Below are positions 17,611 through 28,088 of a stretch of DNA of 64,000 nucleotides, piece by piece. How positions within the stretch are numbered: the first letter of the stretch is position 1; each line of letters opens with the position of its first letter. The notes beneath the pieces were generated by a model that worked only from the letters and a program-made list of their open reading frames with translations, searched no databases and had not been told where the DNA came from. The DNA is from Vreelandella glaciei (GTDB taxonomy: Bacteria; Pseudomonadota; Gammaproteobacteria; Pseudomonadales; Halomonadaceae): positions 62,001-126,000 of the forward strand of contig NZ_JACCDE010000005.1 in NCBI RefSeq assembly GCF_013415125.1, given 5' to 3'. A program made the position numbers and the translations under genes.

Positions 17611-19962
17611 TTAGAACGATTGGCCGAGTGAGAACTGGAAGAATTGGGTATCGTCACCGCTCTCATCGTTCAATGGTTCGGCAACGCTGAAGGTCAGCGG
17701 CCCCACCGGCGTTAGCCAAGAAAGGCCGATACCGGCACTGTAGCGCAAATCGCCTAGATCAACGCCGGAGTTGCACTGCTGACGTCCTGCGTCTTCTGCA
17801 AGCACATCGTAGCAAGAGGTCAGGAAGGTATTACCGCCATCCAGGAATAGCGATGTTTGCAGCGCACGCTGATCTTCAACAAAGGGCAGCGGGAAAATGA
17901 TCTCGGCGCTACCTTCTACTGAAACGTTACCGCCCAGGGTGCGGTCACGGCCGCCTTCTGTTGCTGGCGTAGTGCGCTGCCCAAGCGTATTCGAGGTGAA
18001 GCCACGTACCGAGCCTAGACCGCCGGCGTAGAAGTTTTCATAGAAGGGGTAAGGATCGTTGCCGCCCAGCGTATCGGCATAGCCGACGTTGCCGGTAAAT
18101 TTGAACGCCCAGGACTCGTCATCGTTAATCGGGAAGAGCTGTTGAGCTCGCGCGCGCAGCTTGTAGTACTCCGAATCACTGCCCGGCACGCCGGTTTCCA
18201 GCGACAGGCGCTGATAGCTGCCATCGGTAGGCATAATACCGCGGTTAAGATTATTGCGTGTCCAGCTGGCGGTCAGCTTCAGGCTTTGCGCATCTTCGCC
18301 CTGATCTTCCACGTAGCGACGAATTTCTGAGGCCGTGTCGAAGTAGGTTTTCACCGTTAGGTCTTCAACGCTGGCCCCAAAGTTAAGCCGCGACAGCTCA
18401 CTGACGGGATAACCAAAGTTAATCCCTGCACCGTAGGCATCTGTCGAGAACGTCGAAATATCCGAATCGGCATAGTCGGTTTCGCGGTAGAACAGGTTAT
18501 AGCCGCGGGAAATACCATCCAAGGTCCAGTAAGGATCTGTGAAGCCAAAGTTAACGCTGGTGAAAGTGTCGCTGCGCTGAGCACCTACGTTGACGCGATT
18601 GCCCGTACCCAGGAAGTTATTCTGCGACAGCCCTACCCCGTAAATAACCCCGGCACTCTGGGAGAAACCAACGCTTGCCGAGACCGAGCCTGAAGGCTGC
18701 TCTTCGACATTATAAGTAACGTCGAGCAAATCCGGCTCACCGGGCACAGGCTGAGTATCCACCTCTACTTGGCTAAAGAAGCCCAGGCGTTCAAGACGCT
18801 GACGCGATTGCGTAATGGCGTCGGTGGAAGCGGGTGCGCCCTCCAACTGAATCATTTCACGTCGCAGCACTTCATCCTGGGTAGTGGTATTACCGTAGAA
18901 CTCGATACGGCGAACGTAGGCACGTTCACCGGGATTGACGGCAATCACCAGATCGACCGTTTCCCCGTCCTCTGCCATTTCAGGCACGCCTTGAATATCA
19001 GCAAATGCGAAGCCTTCGGCACCCAAACGCTGGCGCAAGGCTTCGGTGGAGGCATTCACATCGCCGCGGGAGAAAATCTCTCCCTCTTTAACGGTGAGCA
19101 GCTGGCGAGCTTCGTTCTCGCTGATCTGTAGGTCACCCGCGAAACGAATATCACCTACCCGGTACTGGGCGCCTTCATCGACGTTGAGGGTGATAAAGAT
19201 TTCGGATTTTTCCGGGCCAATCGACACCTGGGTCGAGGTGACATCGAAGTTGACGTAGCCGCGATCGAGGTAGAACGAACGTAGCCGCTCAATATCACCG
19301 GCAAGCGCTTCACGGGAGTACTCATCGCTTGAGAACCAGCCGAAAAGGCGTCCTGGCCGATCATTGAGCTCAAACACCTCGCGCAGCGTTTCGTCATCAA
19401 AAGCTTCGTTACCAACGATATTGATTTGACGAATCTTAGCGACTTCGCCTTCGTTGATATTGATATTGACCTGTACCCGCCCCTCATCAACCTCTTCAAC
19501 TTCGGTATCGATGCTGGCGCTGTAGCGGCCCTGTGACTGGTAAACGCCTTCCAGTTCACGCTGAATCTCTTCCAGCGTGGAAAGCTCCAGTACCTGGCCT
19601 TCCGAGAGCCCTGATTCACGCAAACCATTGCGCAAATCTTCTTCGGAGATCTGATCGTTGCCACTGATCTGTAGTCGGGCAATGGTCGGGCGCTCGACGA
19701 CCTGAATAACCAGTACATCACCCTCGCGTGCCAAGGAGACGTCGTCAAAGAGCCCTGTGGCAAATAAGTCACGGGCAGCGGCGGCCAACTGCGCCTCACT
19801 GACACGCTCATTGGCGCTCACCGGAAATGCATTGAAGACCGAGGCGGCGGATACCCGCTGCAGTCCTTCCACTCGAATGTCAGAAACATCAAAGGATTGT
19901 GCTTGGGCGCCGCTGGCGCCTGCCAGCAAGAGTGCCGCCATTCCAAGGGTCTTGATTTTCAT
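17611..19962 (-). CDS. bamA: Outer membrane protein assembly factor BamA
   Basis: Central beta-barrel of the BAM complex that inserts outer membrane proteins. The 783 residues have a signal peptide (KIKTLGMAALLLAGASGAQA), five POTRA repeats (about 24-420; e.g. FDVSDIRVEGLQRVSAASVFN) and the Omp85 barrel, including the lid-loop motif GGLGSVRGF (about 648-656; VRGF is the conserved element) and a C-terminal phenylalanine (FFQFSLGQSF). Located between rseP and skp as in most gammaproteobacteria; a sigma-E type control is expected but no promoter was identified. Confidence 0.97.
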   Translation of the reverse strand: MKIKTLGMAALLLAGASGAQAQSFDVSDIRVEGLQRVSAASVFNAFPVSANERVSEAQLAAAARDLFATGLFDDVSLAREGDVLVIQVVERPTIARLQISGNDQISEEDLRNGLRESGLSEGQVLELSTLEEIQRELEGVYQSQGRYSASIDTEVEEVDEGRVQVNININEGEVAKIRQINIVGNEAFDDETLREVFELNDRPGRLFGWFSSDEYSREALAGDIERLRSFYLDRGYVNFDVTSTQVSIGPEKSEIFITLNVDEGAQYRVGDIRFAGDLQISENEARQLLTVKEGEIFSRGDVNASTEALRQRLGAEGFAFADIQGVPEMAEDGETVDLVIAVNPGERAYVRRIEFYGNTTTQDEVLRREMIQLEGAPASTDAITQSRQRLERLGFFSQVEVDTQPVPGEPDLLDVTYNVEEQPSGSVSASVGFSQSAGVIYGVGLSQNNFLGTGNRVNVGAQRSDTFTSVNFGFTDPYWTLDGISRGYNLFYRETDYADSDISTFSTDAYGAGINFGYPVSELSRLNFGASVEDLTVKTYFDTASEIRRYVEDQGEDAQSLKLTASWTRNNLNRGIMPTDGSYQRLSLETGVPGSDSEYYKLRARAQQLFPINDDESWAFKFTGNVGYADTLGGNDPYPFYENFYAGGLGSVRGFTSNTLGQRTTPATEGGRDRTLGGNVSVEGSAEIIFPLPFVEDQRALQTSLFLDGGNTFLTSCYDVLAEDAGRQQCNSGVDLGDLRYSAGIGLSWLTPVGPLTFSVAEPLNDESGDDTQFFQFSLGQSF

Positions 19963-20062
19963 GCAGTCAATTCGCTCGCGTTGGTCTGCCGTTCATTCCA
20001 GAAAGGCACCATATACATTTGTGCAGGCAGATGACAAGGCATCCTGCGCGCTACACGCGTCA

Positions 20063-21421
20063 TTACCACAGGCGCATCAGATCAAAATAGAGGGCCATCA
20101 ACATCAGGGTGCCGACCATGGCAAGCCCAATGCGCAATCCTACAGCTTGTGTTTTTTCAGATACTGGTCGTCCACGCACGACCTCCATAAAATAATAAAG
20201 CAAGTGACCACCATCGAGCACCGGGATAGGCAGTAAGTTAAGCACCCCAAGACTGATAGAAAGATACGCTAGAAAGCCAATAAACGCTTCTATCCCAGCA
20301 CGAGCCGAATCGCCAGAGATCTGAGCAATAGTAATGGGCCCCGAGAGATTGGAAGGCGAAATAAGCCCCACCAACATCTTTCGAATGGCGTCAACGGTCA
20401 GTAACGTCATCTCACCGGTACGTGATAACGCTTGGCCTACCGCTTCGATAGGACCATAGCGAATCTCACGCTGAAACGCAGCCGGCCACTCAACTTGCTC
20501 GGCACCAGCACCGATATAACCAATTTCCACCCCAGTATCTAAGCTGTTACGCCCGGGCGTTAAATCTACGGTTGCTCGCTCGCCATCACGCTCGTAGGTG
20601 AGCTCCAGCGTTTCGTTAGGATTACCTCGCACAATATTAACGAAGTGCATCCAATCATCCACTGGCTCGCCGTTAATGGCGACCATGGTGTCGCCAGCCA
20701 TGAGGCCCGCTTGTTCGGCGGCCTCCCCACTGACGACTTGGCCCAAAATAGCCGGAAATTCTGGCTGCCAAGGCGTAATACCCAATGTTTGCAGCGGCTG
20801 GGGCGGATCTTGGCGCACCAAAAAATCGGTAACAGGTAGTTCAAAGCGCTGTATGTCAGTGGCACCCTCAGAACGTGCGTCGATAGCCAACTCACCACTG
20901 AAGCCAATAATAGACACTAGCTTCAGATTAACATCTTCCCAAGAGCGCATTTCATCGCCCTGAATGGCAATAATCTCATCGCCATTGGCAAGCCCGGCCT
21001 CGGCGGCTGGCGAGTCAGGCACGATGCTGCCCACCATCGGCGAAACCACCGTGGTACCCGCCACAAACAGTGCCCAGTAGGCAACAATCGCCAGCAGAAA
21101 GTTAGCGATTGGCCCCGCGGCTACAATAGCAATGCGCTGCCATACAGTCTTACGATTAAATGCCTGGTCGAGTTGATCTTCGGGTACCGGCGCCTCACGC
21201 TCATCGAGCATTTTGACATAGCCGCCCAGCGGAATAGCGGCTATCGCATATTCCGTGCCTTGACGGTCAACACGAGACCATAGCGGCTTGCCAAACCCTA
21301 CCGAAAAACGCAGTACTTTGACGCCACAGCGTCTCGCCACCCAAAAGTGGCCAAACTCATGGAAGGTTACCAACAGGCCCAGCACCACAATGACCGCTAA
21401 AATATTCTGTATCAGGCCCAC
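20063..21421 (-). CDS. rseP: RIP zinc metalloprotease RseP
   Basis: Inner membrane site-2 protease that cleaves RseA in the sigma-E envelope stress cascade. The 452 residues begin with a membrane segment carrying the HExxH zinc motif (FHEFGHFWVARRCGV, about 20-34), then two PDZ domains (GSIVPDSPAAEAGLANGDEIIAI and VVSGEAAEQAGLMAGDTMVAI), and near the end the second metal motif NLLPIPVLDGGHLLYY. Upstream of bamA, 100-bp gap; follows dxr. Confidence 0.97.
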   Translation of the reverse strand: MGLIQNILAVIVVLGLLVTFHEFGHFWVARRCGVKVLRFSVGFGKPLWSRVDRQGTEYAIAAIPLGGYVKMLDEREAPVPEDQLDQAFNRKTVWQRIAIVAAGPIANFLLAIVAYWALFVAGTTVVSPMVGSIVPDSPAAEAGLANGDEIIAIQGDEMRSWEDVNLKLVSIIGFSGELAIDARSEGATDIQRFELPVTDFLVRQDPPQPLQTLGITPWQPEFPAILGQVVSGEAAEQAGLMAGDTMVAINGEPVDDWMHFVNIVRGNPNETLELTYERDGERATVDLTPGRNSLDTGVEIGYIGAGAEQVEWPAAFQREIRYGPIEAVGQALSRTGEMTLLTVDAIRKMLVGLISPSNLSGPITIAQISGDSARAGIEAFIGFLAYLSISLGVLNLLPIPVLDGGHLLYYFMEVVRGRPVSEKTQAVGLRIGLAMVGTLMLMALYFDLMRLW

Positions 21422-21468
21422 ACTGCACTCCTTAACGACCCGCGCTTAACGACCAGCCCAGCGAATGC

Positions 21469-22686
21469 TTAAGCGGACCACCTTGTTACCAGTTCCAACG
21501 CCTGTTGTCGCGCCCATTGATCGGTTGCTAAAACGCTTTCAAGGCTGTCGACCCGGCCTTCATAGGGGCGCGATAAGACCTCGGCCACCAGTTGTCCAAT
21601 CGCCGTAAAACTGAGCTTACGCTGTAGAAAAGCATCAACCGCTATTTCATTAGCCGCGTTCAGTACTACTGGCGCCATACCACCCTGCTGCATCGCTTCA
21701 CGGGCAAGTCCCAAACACGGGAAACGAAATTCATCAGGTGCTTCAAAATCTAGCCGCGCCACCTGAAAAAGATCCAGCGTTTCGACCCCAGCATCAATAC
21801 GTTCAGGCCACGCTAACCCATAGGCGATGGGCGTGCGCATATCGGGATTACCTAGCTGCGCAATCACCGAGCCATCATGATACGCCGCCATGGAGTGAAT
21901 CACGCTTTGTGGGTGCACCACCACCTGGATCTGCTCAGGCGTCGCATCAAACAGCCAGCAAGCTTCAATGAGTTCTAGCCCTTTGTTCATCAGCGTGGCG
22001 CTATCAACGGAGATTTTACGCCCCATTGACCAGTTTGGATGAGCGCAGGCTTGCTCGGGTGTGACGTTATTAATATCAGCCTGGCTCCAGGTACGAAACG
22101 GCCCGCCGGAGGCCGTCAGCAGCAGTTGGCTAATGCCGTGGCGCGCCAAGCCGCCGCGATGCTCTGCAGGTAGACACTGGTAAATGGCATTATGTTCGGA
22201 ATCAATCGGTAATAGCGTCGCACCCGAACGCAAAACAGCGTCCATAAACAGTGCGCCGCTCATCACCAGTGCCTCTTTATTGGCCAGCAACACGCGTTTG
22301 CCCGCTTCGGCGGCGGCCAGTGCAGGCAGCAAGCCTGCGGCACCCACGATAGCCGCCATCACGCAATCTACACTAGCGTCACGGGCAACCTCACACAGCG
22401 CCTCTCGCCCCGCGTTCACTTCGGTTGGCAGGCCTGCAAGTTTGAGCTCTTGGCGTAGCCAAGCAGCATCAACATCATCATCCAGCACGGCCACTGCAGG
22501 ACGGTGCGTTAAACACTGAGCTAACAGGGACTCTTTTGAAGTATGCGCGGTAAGCGCATGGACGCTATAGCGGTCGGGATGACGACCAATCACATCCAGC
22601 GTGCTAGTGCCGATGGATCCTGTTGATCCAAGCACCGTCACACGCTGCGTAGGTGGTTTAGTTTGCGGATGCTGCCGTTGACTCAT
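21469..22686 (-). CDS. dxr: 1-deoxy-D-xylulose 5-phosphate reductoisomerase
   Basis: Converts DXP to 2-C-methyl-erythritol 4-phosphate with NADPH in the MEP isoprenoid pathway. The 405 residues carry [18 protein letters not shown] (NADPH loop, about 18-35), [12 protein letters not shown] (metal-binding region begins), [45 protein letters not shown], all conserved. Its start overlaps the cdsA stop by 4 bp (ATGA type), so translation is coupled. Confidence 0.97.
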   Translation of the reverse strand: MSQRQHPQTKPPTQRVTVLGSTGSIGTSTLDVIGRHPDRYSVHALTAHTSKESLLAQCLTHRPAVAVLDDDVDAAWLRQELKLAGLPTEVNAGREALCEVARDASVDCVMAAIVGAAGLLPALAAAEAGKRVLLANKEALVMSGALFMDAVLRSGATLLPIDSEHNAIYQCLPAEHRGGLARHGISQLLLTASGGPFRTWSQADINNVTPEQACAHPNWSMGRKISVDSATLMNKGLELIEACWLFDATPEQIQVVVHPQSVIHSMAAYHDGSVIAQLGNPDMRTPIAYGLAWPERIDAGVETLDLFQVARLDFEAPDEFRFPCLGLAREAMQQGGMAPVVLNAANEIAVDAFLQRKLSFTAIGQLVAEVLSRPYEGRVDSLESVLATDQWARQQALELVTRWSA

Positions 22687-23513
22687 AGCGACTGCCCCTG
22701 AACCAGCATCGGCATAAGCACTTCAAGATAAAACAGCGCAAATAGCGGAATCGCCGCCGTCAGACTATCAATGCGATCCATCACCCCGCCGTGGCCTGGC
22801 AGCAGCTGGCTTGAATCTTTGATATTGCGGTGACGTTTGAGCATGCTCTCCAGCAGATCCCCAAGCACAGAGGTCAATGTGACGACTGCTGTCACGAGGA
22901 TAAGCATGAGGCTACTGGCCATACCCAGTGAAAGCCACACGGCAAACACAATGGCCAGCATAGCCGTTGCTGCTAAACCGCCGTACACGCCCTCCCAGGA
23001 TTTGCCTGGGCTTACATTAGGCGCTAGCTTGCGCTTGCCCCAGTTGCGGCCCACAAAGTAGGCGCCGATATCAGCACACCACACCAGCAACAGCACAAAC
23101 AACAGCCACGTCATACCGCTCTCACGCAGCACGTTAAAACCGACCCAGCAAGGCAATAGCACCCACAAGCCCATCACCAATCGTCGCGGGGTAGCTTGCC
23201 ATTGCTGACCAGCGGCAGGGTAGCGGGTAACCCAATAAAGATTTATCAGCCAGCCTGCTGCGGCCAGCCAAAGCGGCCATGCCGAGGTTGCGGCATCTAT
23301 TAGCCACATCACCAGCATTAACGCGGCCATCACGACCACTAACTGAGCACGCTGCGCTGTGCGGGTGATACCGGCTAAATTGGCCCACTCCCAGGTGCCG
23401 AGTAGCACAATCAGCGCCGTAAACAGCGCAAAGGCGCCACCGTCCAATCCAAACAGGCCAGCTAGCACCAGCGGCGCTAGCCAGGCTGCGGTGATAATCC
23501 GCTGTTTAAGCAC
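22683..23513 (-). CDS. cdsA: Phosphatidate cytidylyltransferase
   Basis: Makes CDP-diacylglycerol from phosphatidate and CTP for phospholipid synthesis. A 276-residue polytopic membrane protein with around seven or eight hydrophobic segments. The signature near the C-terminus is [13 protein letters not shown] (about 163-175) followed by [36 protein letters not shown] (about 212-247), matching the CDS family pattern. Overlaps uppS by 8 bp and dxr by 4 bp. Confidence 0.96.
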   Translation of the reverse strand: MLKQRIITAAWLAPLVLAGLFGLDGGAFALFTALIVLLGTWEWANLAGITRTAQRAQLVVVMAALMLVMWLIDAATSAWPLWLAAAGWLINLYWVTRYPAAGQQWQATPRRLVMGLWVLLPCWVGFNVLRESGMTWLLFVLLLVWCADIGAYFVGRNWGKRKLAPNVSPGKSWEGVYGGLAATAMLAIVFAVWLSLGMASSLMLILVTAVVTLTSVLGDLLESMLKRHRNIKDSSQLLPGHGGVMDRIDSLTAAIPLFALFYLEVLMPMLVQGQSL

Positions 23514-24294
23514 CTTGCGCCTCTATTTGTTCATCCGTCATCCCAAAGCGACGACGGCGCTGACAGAAGTCGTTTAATGCCCCATCGAATGCATCAGCAC
23601 CGAAATCAGGCCATAGCAGCGGTGAAAAATGCAGCTCGGCATAGGCCATTTGCCAAAGCATAAAATTAGATAGTCGCTGCTCACCACTGGTGCGAATACA
23701 CAGATCGATGGGCGGCACATTATCAACCCCCATCGCTTTATCAAAGCAGACCTCGTCAATATCCGAGGGCGCTAAATCGCCTGCCGCGACTTGCTCGGCC
23801 AGGGAGCGCGCCGCGCGGGCGATGTCCCATTGGCCACCATAGTTAGCGGCAATCACCAAGTGCATGCCGGTATTCTGTGCAGTTAACACTTCAGCACGCT
23901 GAATATGCTTTTGTATCGCATGGGAGAAACCACGCTGTTCACCAATAATCGAGAGGCGAACATTGCGCTCGTTGAGCTTTTTGACTTCACGCTTGAGCGC
24001 CATCAAAAACAGCTCCATCAAGGCATTAACTTCTGCGGCGGGGCGCTTCCAGTTTTCGCTGGAGAAGGCAAACAGACTCAGCGTTTTCACCTCGCGCTCG
24101 GCGGCCCGCTGTATCACTGCACGCACCGTTTCTACCCCCGCGCGGTGCCCACGTACGCCTGAAAGCCCACGCGCGCGCGCCCAGCGATTATTGCCATCCA
24201 TAATGATAGCAACGTGTGCCGGCGGCGCCTCCCCGGCCTGAGAAAGTGCACCGGTCTCGTCCTGCTGTTCTTCAGGAAACTGCGGTGACGTCAT
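23506..24294 (-). CDS. uppS: Undecaprenyl diphosphate synthase
   Basis: Cis-prenyltransferase that makes C55 undecaprenyl diphosphate, the lipid carrier for peptidoglycan. The motif HVAIIMDGNNRWARARGL holds the catalytic Asp; LFAFSSENWKRP and DLCIRTSGEQRLSNFMLWQMAYAELHF are conserved. An ATG at 24294 is preferred (GAGAA upstream); a TTG five codons earlier is possible. The 24 N-terminal residues before the motif are an acidic extension. Located between frr and cdsA as usual. Confidence 0.95.
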   Translation of the reverse strand: MTSPQFPEEQQDETGALSQAGEAPPAHVAIIMDGNNRWARARGLSGVRGHRAGVETVRAVIQRAAEREVKTLSLFAFSSENWKRPAAEVNALMELFLMALKREVKKLNERNVRLSIIGEQRGFSHAIQKHIQRAEVLTAQNTGMHLVIAANYGGQWDIARAARSLAEQVAAGDLAPSDIDEVCFDKAMGVDNVPPIDLCIRTSGEQRLSNFMLWQMAYAELHFSPLLWPDFGADAFDGALNDFCQRRRRFGMTDEQIEAQGA

Positions 24295-24346
24295 GGTTTC
24301 TCGCACCAAAGATCAGTCATAAAAAAACCAGCCAGAGTGTGGCAAA

Positions 24347-24368
24347 ACGGGCAGCATAAGCTGCCCGT
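24347..24368 (-). terminator. Terminator after frr
   Basis: ACGGGCAGC and GCTGCCCGT pair around an ATAA (TTAT on the minus strand) loop; on the minus strand TTTTGCC follows. It lies 19 bases after the frr stop and 53 bases before uppS, and would separate the rpsB-tsf-pyrH-frr transcript from the uppS-cdsA chain, at least in part. Confidence 0.7.
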
Positions 24369-24387
24369 GGCTGCATAAAACACAGGT

Positions 24388-24945
24388 TTATACCTGCATC
24401 AAATCCTGCTCTTTTGCAGTCAGCGCTTTATCGATCTCAGCGATATACTTGTCGGTCAGCTTTTGGATGGCGTCTTCGCCTTCACGCTGATCATCTTCGG
24501 TAATGTCTTTATCTTTCAATAACGACTTAAAATCACCGTTGGCATCACGACGTACATTGCGCACCGCAACGCGAGCATTTTCGGCTTCGCTACGTGCTTG
24601 CTTAATGTAACCTTTGCGGGTTTCTTCGGTGAGCATCGGCATCGGCACCCGAATCACCGTACCGGCGCTGGCCGGGTTCAAGCCAAGGTCAGAGGTCATG
24701 ATGGCCTTTTCAATTTTCGGCACCATGCCCTGCTCCCACGGTACAATACTCAGCGTGCGAGCATCTTCAACGTTAACCGACGCCACTTGGCTAAGCGGCA
24801 CCTGGCTGCCGTAATACTCCACCGTAACGGCGTCTAAAATACTCGGGTGAGCACGGCCGGTACGAATCTTGTTGAAGTTACTATTCAGCGCCTCAACGCT
24901 TTTTTTCATGCGCGATTCGGCATCTTTCTTAATATCGTTAATCAC
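24388..24945 (-). CDS. frr: Ribosome recycling factor
   Basis: Splits the post-termination ribosome together with EF-G. The 185 residues match the family exactly. The sequence shows the long three-helix bundle: [27 protein letters not shown] at 12-38, the domain II stretch [20 protein letters not shown], and [25 protein letters not shown] in the C-terminal helix. It lies 4 bp after pyrH and probably shares its transcript. Confidence 0.97.
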   Translation of the reverse strand: MINDIKKDAESRMKKSVEALNSNFNKIRTGRAHPSILDAVTVEYYGSQVPLSQVASVNVEDARTLSIVPWEQGMVPKIEKAIMTSDLGLNPASAGTVIRVPMPMLTEETRKGYIKQARSEAENARVAVRNVRRDANGDFKSLLKDKDITEDDQREGEDAIQKLTDKYIAEIDKALTAKEQDLMQV

Positions 24946-24949
24946 GTCA

Positions 24950-25729
24950 TTAACCTCTGTATATCAGCGTGCCTTCCTTGCCCCCTACAACCATATTCAG
25001 TAGAGCACCAGGCTTATTCATATCAAATACCCGCACCGGCATATTATGGTCACGTACCAGGCAGATTGCGGTCAAATCCATCACGCCCAACTTTTGATCC
25101 AAGGCGTCATCGTAAGAGAGCTGGTCATACTTCACAGCATCTGGGTGTTTTACCGGGTCTTTATTGTAGACGCCATCCACTTTGGTCGCTTTAATGACCA
25201 CATCTGCGTCCACTTCAATGCCGCGTAAGCAAGCAGCCGAATCGGTGGTGAAGAAGGGATTACCCGTCCCTGCAGAGAACAGCACTACGTCCCCGGAGGT
25301 TAAATAACGAATAGCGGTTCGGCGGTCATAATGCTCTACCACACCGCTCATCGGGATAGCAGACATCACCCGCGAACGGATATTAGAGCGCTCTAAGGCG
25401 TCGCGCATAGCCAACGCGTTCATCACGGTGGCTAACATGCCCATGTGGTCACCCGTGACGCGATCCATACCGGCTTCATTGAGCGCCGCGCCGCGGAACA
25501 AGTTACCACCGCCAATCACGATACCGACTTGCACCCCAATGCCGACTAGCTGACCTATTTCCAGCGCCATGCGGTCAAGCACCTTGGGGTCAATCCCAAA
25601 ATCGTGTTCACCCATCAACGCTTCGCCAGAAAGCTTGAGCAAAATACGTTTGTATTTTGACTTCGAACTCTCAGCAGTGCCTTTGCTGGGTGCTACGTGG
25701 GGGGTAGGCTCTTGAACATCACGTGACAT
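24950..25729 (-). CDS. pyrH: UMP kinase
   Basis: Phosphorylates UMP to UDP; amino-acid-kinase fold, hexameric, GTP-activated and UTP-inhibited in the family. Visible: [15 protein letters not shown] (about 27-41), [13 protein letters not shown] (about 68-80), [20 protein letters not shown], and [12 protein letters not shown]. The protein has 259 residues, with a 20-residue N-terminal tail rich in Ser, Pro and Glu that is longer than in E. coli (241 residues). The ATG at 25729 follows GGAGAG. Later in-frame starts are absent before the kinase fold. Confidence 0.96.
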   Translation of the reverse strand: MSRDVQEPTPHVAPSKGTAESSKSKYKRILLKLSGEALMGEHDFGIDPKVLDRMALEIGQLVGIGVQVGIVIGGGNLFRGAALNEAGMDRVTGDHMGMLATVMNALAMRDALERSNIRSRVMSAIPMSGVVEHYDRRTAIRYLTSGDVVLFSAGTGNPFFTTDSAACLRGIEVDADVVIKATKVDGVYNKDPVKHPDAVKYDQLSYDDALDQKLGVMDLTAICLVRDHNMPVRVFDMNKPGALLNMVVGGKEGTLIYRG

Positions 25730-25780
25730 GGCATCTCTCCTGAGGCAGACCTGAACACAGGCAGGCGGTGCAGCCCCTAT

Positions 25781-25812
25781 GTATAAAACTGATAACGTAT
25801 AAAACCGATAAA
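25781..25812. repeat. Two 16-bp tandem units upstream of pyrH
   Basis: GTATAAAACTGATAAC is followed directly by GTATAAAACCGATAAA (14 of 16 identical). It lies between the tsf terminator and the pyrH start. Role unknown; both copies contain TATAAAAC, which could also read as AT-rich promoter elements. Confidence 0.7.
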
Positions 25813-25861
25813 AAAGAGCCGGTCATACTAGCATCAATTATACAGAGGCCGGATACGCGAA

Positions 25862-25883
25862 GGCGTGCGCTCGCGCGCACGCC
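25862..25883 (-). terminator. Strong hairpin after tsf
   Basis: GGCGTGCGC and GCGCACGCC pair across a four-base loop, 25 bases past the tsf stop on the minus strand. There is no T-run directly after it, so it may act as an mRNA 3' stabiliser or a weak terminator rather than a canonical intrinsic terminator. Confidence 0.6.
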
Positions 25884-25907
25884 ATCTTCTTTCTGAAACC
25901 TCTGACC

Positions 25908-26777
25908 TCAGCGACGGCCAGCCTGTTCCATAACTTCTTTAGCAAAGTCGACTTCTTCTTTCTCGATGCCTTCGCCAACTTCAAAGCGCGTAAAGCCAAC
26001 CACTTCGCCGCCTGCCGCTTTGACGAACTCAGCAACGGTTTGGTTCGGGTCTTTAACAAACGGCTGTTCGGTTAGGCTGTTTTCCGCCAGGTACTTTTTC
26101 AAGCGACCCTGGACCATCTTCTCAGCGATCTGCTCCGGTTTACCGGCCATATCCGGCTGCGCCAGAATAATCGCTTTTTCCTGATCCAGCTGCTCTTGGG
26201 GCATATCAGCAGGGTGCGCAACCGCAGGATTGATCGCGGCTACGTGCATCGCAACGTCTTTAGCGACTTGCGAAGTGCCACCGGTCAGTACGGTTAGAAC
26301 GCCAATGCGGCCACCGTGGACGTATTCACCTACTAAACCACTGTCTGCAGCGTTAACAACCACGGCACGACGTACGCCGATGTTTTCACCGATTTTCTGA
26401 ACCAACTGCTCACGAGCAGTTTCCAGCTCGCCCGCCATAACAGCGGCGACATCTTCACTTTTCGCAGTGAAGAAAGCACCGGCGATCTTGTCGGCAAACG
26501 TGATGAAGTTGTCATCACGAGCAACAAAGTCAGTCTCGGAGTTGATTTCGACCATTACGCCGTAGCTGCCGTCTTCCGCTACACGCGTTACCACAACACC
26601 TTCGGCGGCGATGCGGTCGGCTTTCTTAGCCGCTTTTAGACCTGAGTTTTTGCGCAGGTTTTCAATCGCAACTTCGATGTCGCCGTCGGATTCGGTGAGT
26701 GCTTTTTTACACTCCATCATGCCGAGACCGGTACGTTCGCGAAGTTCCTTGACCTGAGAGGCGCTGATAGCTGCCAT
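25908..26777 (-). CDS. tsf: Elongation factor Ts
   Basis: Nucleotide exchange factor of EF-Tu. The 289 residues begin [28 protein letters not shown], the UBA-like N-terminal domain, followed by [24 protein letters not shown] and the EF-Tu contact motif [12 protein letters not shown] (TDFV, about 81-84). The C-terminus has [15 protein letters not shown]. The start at 26777 has GAGGTGAATT upstream. It lies 228 bp after rpsB with a terminator-like hairpin between, as in the rpsB-tsf operon of E. coli. Confidence 0.98.
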   Translation of the reverse strand: MAAISASQVKELRERTGLGMMECKKALTESDGDIEVAIENLRKNSGLKAAKKADRIAAEGVVVTRVAEDGSYGVMVEINSETDFVARDDNFITFADKIAGAFFTAKSEDVAAVMAGELETAREQLVQKIGENIGVRRAVVVNAADSGLVGEYVHGGRIGVLTVLTGGTSQVAKDVAMHVAAINPAVAHPADMPQEQLDQEKAIILAQPDMAGKPEQIAEKMVQGRLKKYLAENSLTEQPFVKDPNQTVAEFVKAAGGEVVGFTRFEVGEGIEKEEVDFAKEVMEQAGRR

Positions 26778-26942
26778 GAGAATTCACCTCTGAAATGGTT
26801 CTATGAGAGTTAAACGCAACACAGAGTATAGGCATGATAAATGACCATCATGTATCACACTGCCCTATGTCTCTCTGTATTACGGGGCCGGTATTGAGCG
26901 CCGGCAAATTCGTCCGCTCAGACAGTTCATCTGTCGCGGGAA

Positions 26943-26963
26943 AAAGGGGGCATAGCCCCCTTT
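26943..26963 (-). terminator. Attenuator/terminator between rpsB and tsf
   Basis: On the minus strand AAAGGGGGC and GCCCCCTTT pair around a three-base loop and run into TTCCC. It lies 42 bases downstream of the rpsB stop and well before tsf; a partial terminator here would set the S2 to EF-Ts ratio, as described for the equivalent operon in E. coli. Confidence 0.75.
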
Positions 26964-27005
26964 ATCTTGATGCGGCACATCTGCTTACCGCACCCACTGC
27001 TGCGA

Positions 27006-27755
27006 TTACTCGGCGGCAGTCTTGTCTTCAGCTGCAGCGGCCTCTTCGGTCACTTCAACAAACTCTTGCGCGTTGCCTTCTTTGGCACGACCACACGCAT
27101 CCGCAATCGCTTTAACGTAAATCTGGATAGCGCGAATGGAGTCATCGTTGCCTGGGATTACGTAATCAACGCCATCGGGGTTGGAGTTAGTGTCCACCAC
27201 GCCGATAACCGGGATACCCAGCTTGTTGGCTTCGTTGATCGCGATACGCTCGTGGTCAACGTCGATCACGAACAGTGCGTCCGGCAGGCCGCCCATGTTC
27301 TTGATACCGCCGATAGAACGCTCAAGCTTTTCTTGCTCGCGAGTTGCAACCAAAACTTCTTTCTTGGTCAGCTTCTCGAACGTGCCGTCTTCGCGCATGG
27401 TTTCAAGATCGCGCAGACGCTTAATCGACTGACGGATGGTCTTGAAGTTAGTCAACATGCCGCCCAACCAGCGATGGTTGACGAAGTGCTGACCTGCACG
27501 GTTTGCTTCTTCTTTAATTACCTTGCTAGCGCTGCGCTTGGTGCCAACAAACAAAATTTTGTTGTTGGATGCCGCCATCTTCTCGACCACATCGATCGCT
27601 TCATTCAGCGCCGGAAGGGTGTGCTCAAGGTTGATGATGTGAATCTTGTTGCGCGCGCCGAAGATAAACTTGCTCATCTTCGGGTTCCAGTACTTGGTCT
27701 GGTGACCAAAGTGAGCGCCTGCTTTCAGCAGGTCACGCATATTAACGTGAGACAT
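27006..27755 (-). CDS. rpsB: 30S ribosomal protein S2
   Basis: Small-subunit protein. I chose the ATG at 27755 ([27 protein letters not shown]) because it fits the family start and has GAGGAG upstream; the frame continues upstream but only through the leader. 249 residues. LVGTKRSA-type [28 protein letters not shown] and [19 protein letters not shown] are diagnostic. The C-terminus has an Ala/Glu-rich acidic tail ([13 protein letters not shown]). It is divergent from map, with a 333-bp region between start codons. Confidence 0.98.
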   Translation of the reverse strand: MSHVNMRDLLKAGAHFGHQTKYWNPKMSKFIFGARNKIHIINLEHTLPALNEAIDVVEKMAASNNKILFVGTKRSASKVIKEEANRAGQHFVNHRWLGGMLTNFKTIRQSIKRLRDLETMREDGTFEKLTKKEVLVATREQEKLERSIGGIKNMGGLPDALFVIDVDHERIAINEANKLGIPVIGVVDTNSNPDGVDYVIPGNDDSIRAIQIYVKAIADACGRAKEGNAQEFVEVTEEAAAAEDKTAAE

Positions 27756-27870
27756 GGTAAAACTCCTCAAACTCGGGTTAGGCCTCCACGCACCCCATGG
27801 ATCCGACCGTTGACTGCGTAAAACGCTGCCAGCGGCACCCGGGACCATGTGCCGGTGCATGTGTGTTTTT
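27756..27870 (-). promoter_or_regulatory. rpsB: Candidate rpsB 5' leader (S2 autoregulation)
   Basis: The rpsB transcript has an untranslated leader here with GGGGTGCGTGGAGG about 50 bases before the start. Gammaproteobacterial rpsB leaders are known to fold into a conserved structure through which S2 represses its own operon. I cannot fold or align this sequence, so the assignment rests on position and a GGAGG-like pairing element only. Confidence 0.35.
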
Positions 27871-28088
27871 AAGGCTTGATAGTAAGCAGTGTGCCCTTTA
27901 ACGGGCTCGCTGCGGATTCATCGCCCTGCCCTACTGCCGTCTTTCCCAGCCAAGAAGCTCGGAATCACGATTGCAGGAAAGCGCGCGGCTTTATACCATA
28001 GATCATTGCCAAGATGAAGTCGCACCCCGTTTGACGGTCTTAAATTGCGCCATTCAATTTTTCCATTCTGAATTCATATCGAGTATTC
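27871..28088. other. Divergent promoter region rpsB/map
   Basis: About 220 bp between the rpsB leader and map. It must hold both promoters. I see no repeat, small gene or terminator that I can support; no clean -35/-10 pair was recognised. Confidence 0.5.
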
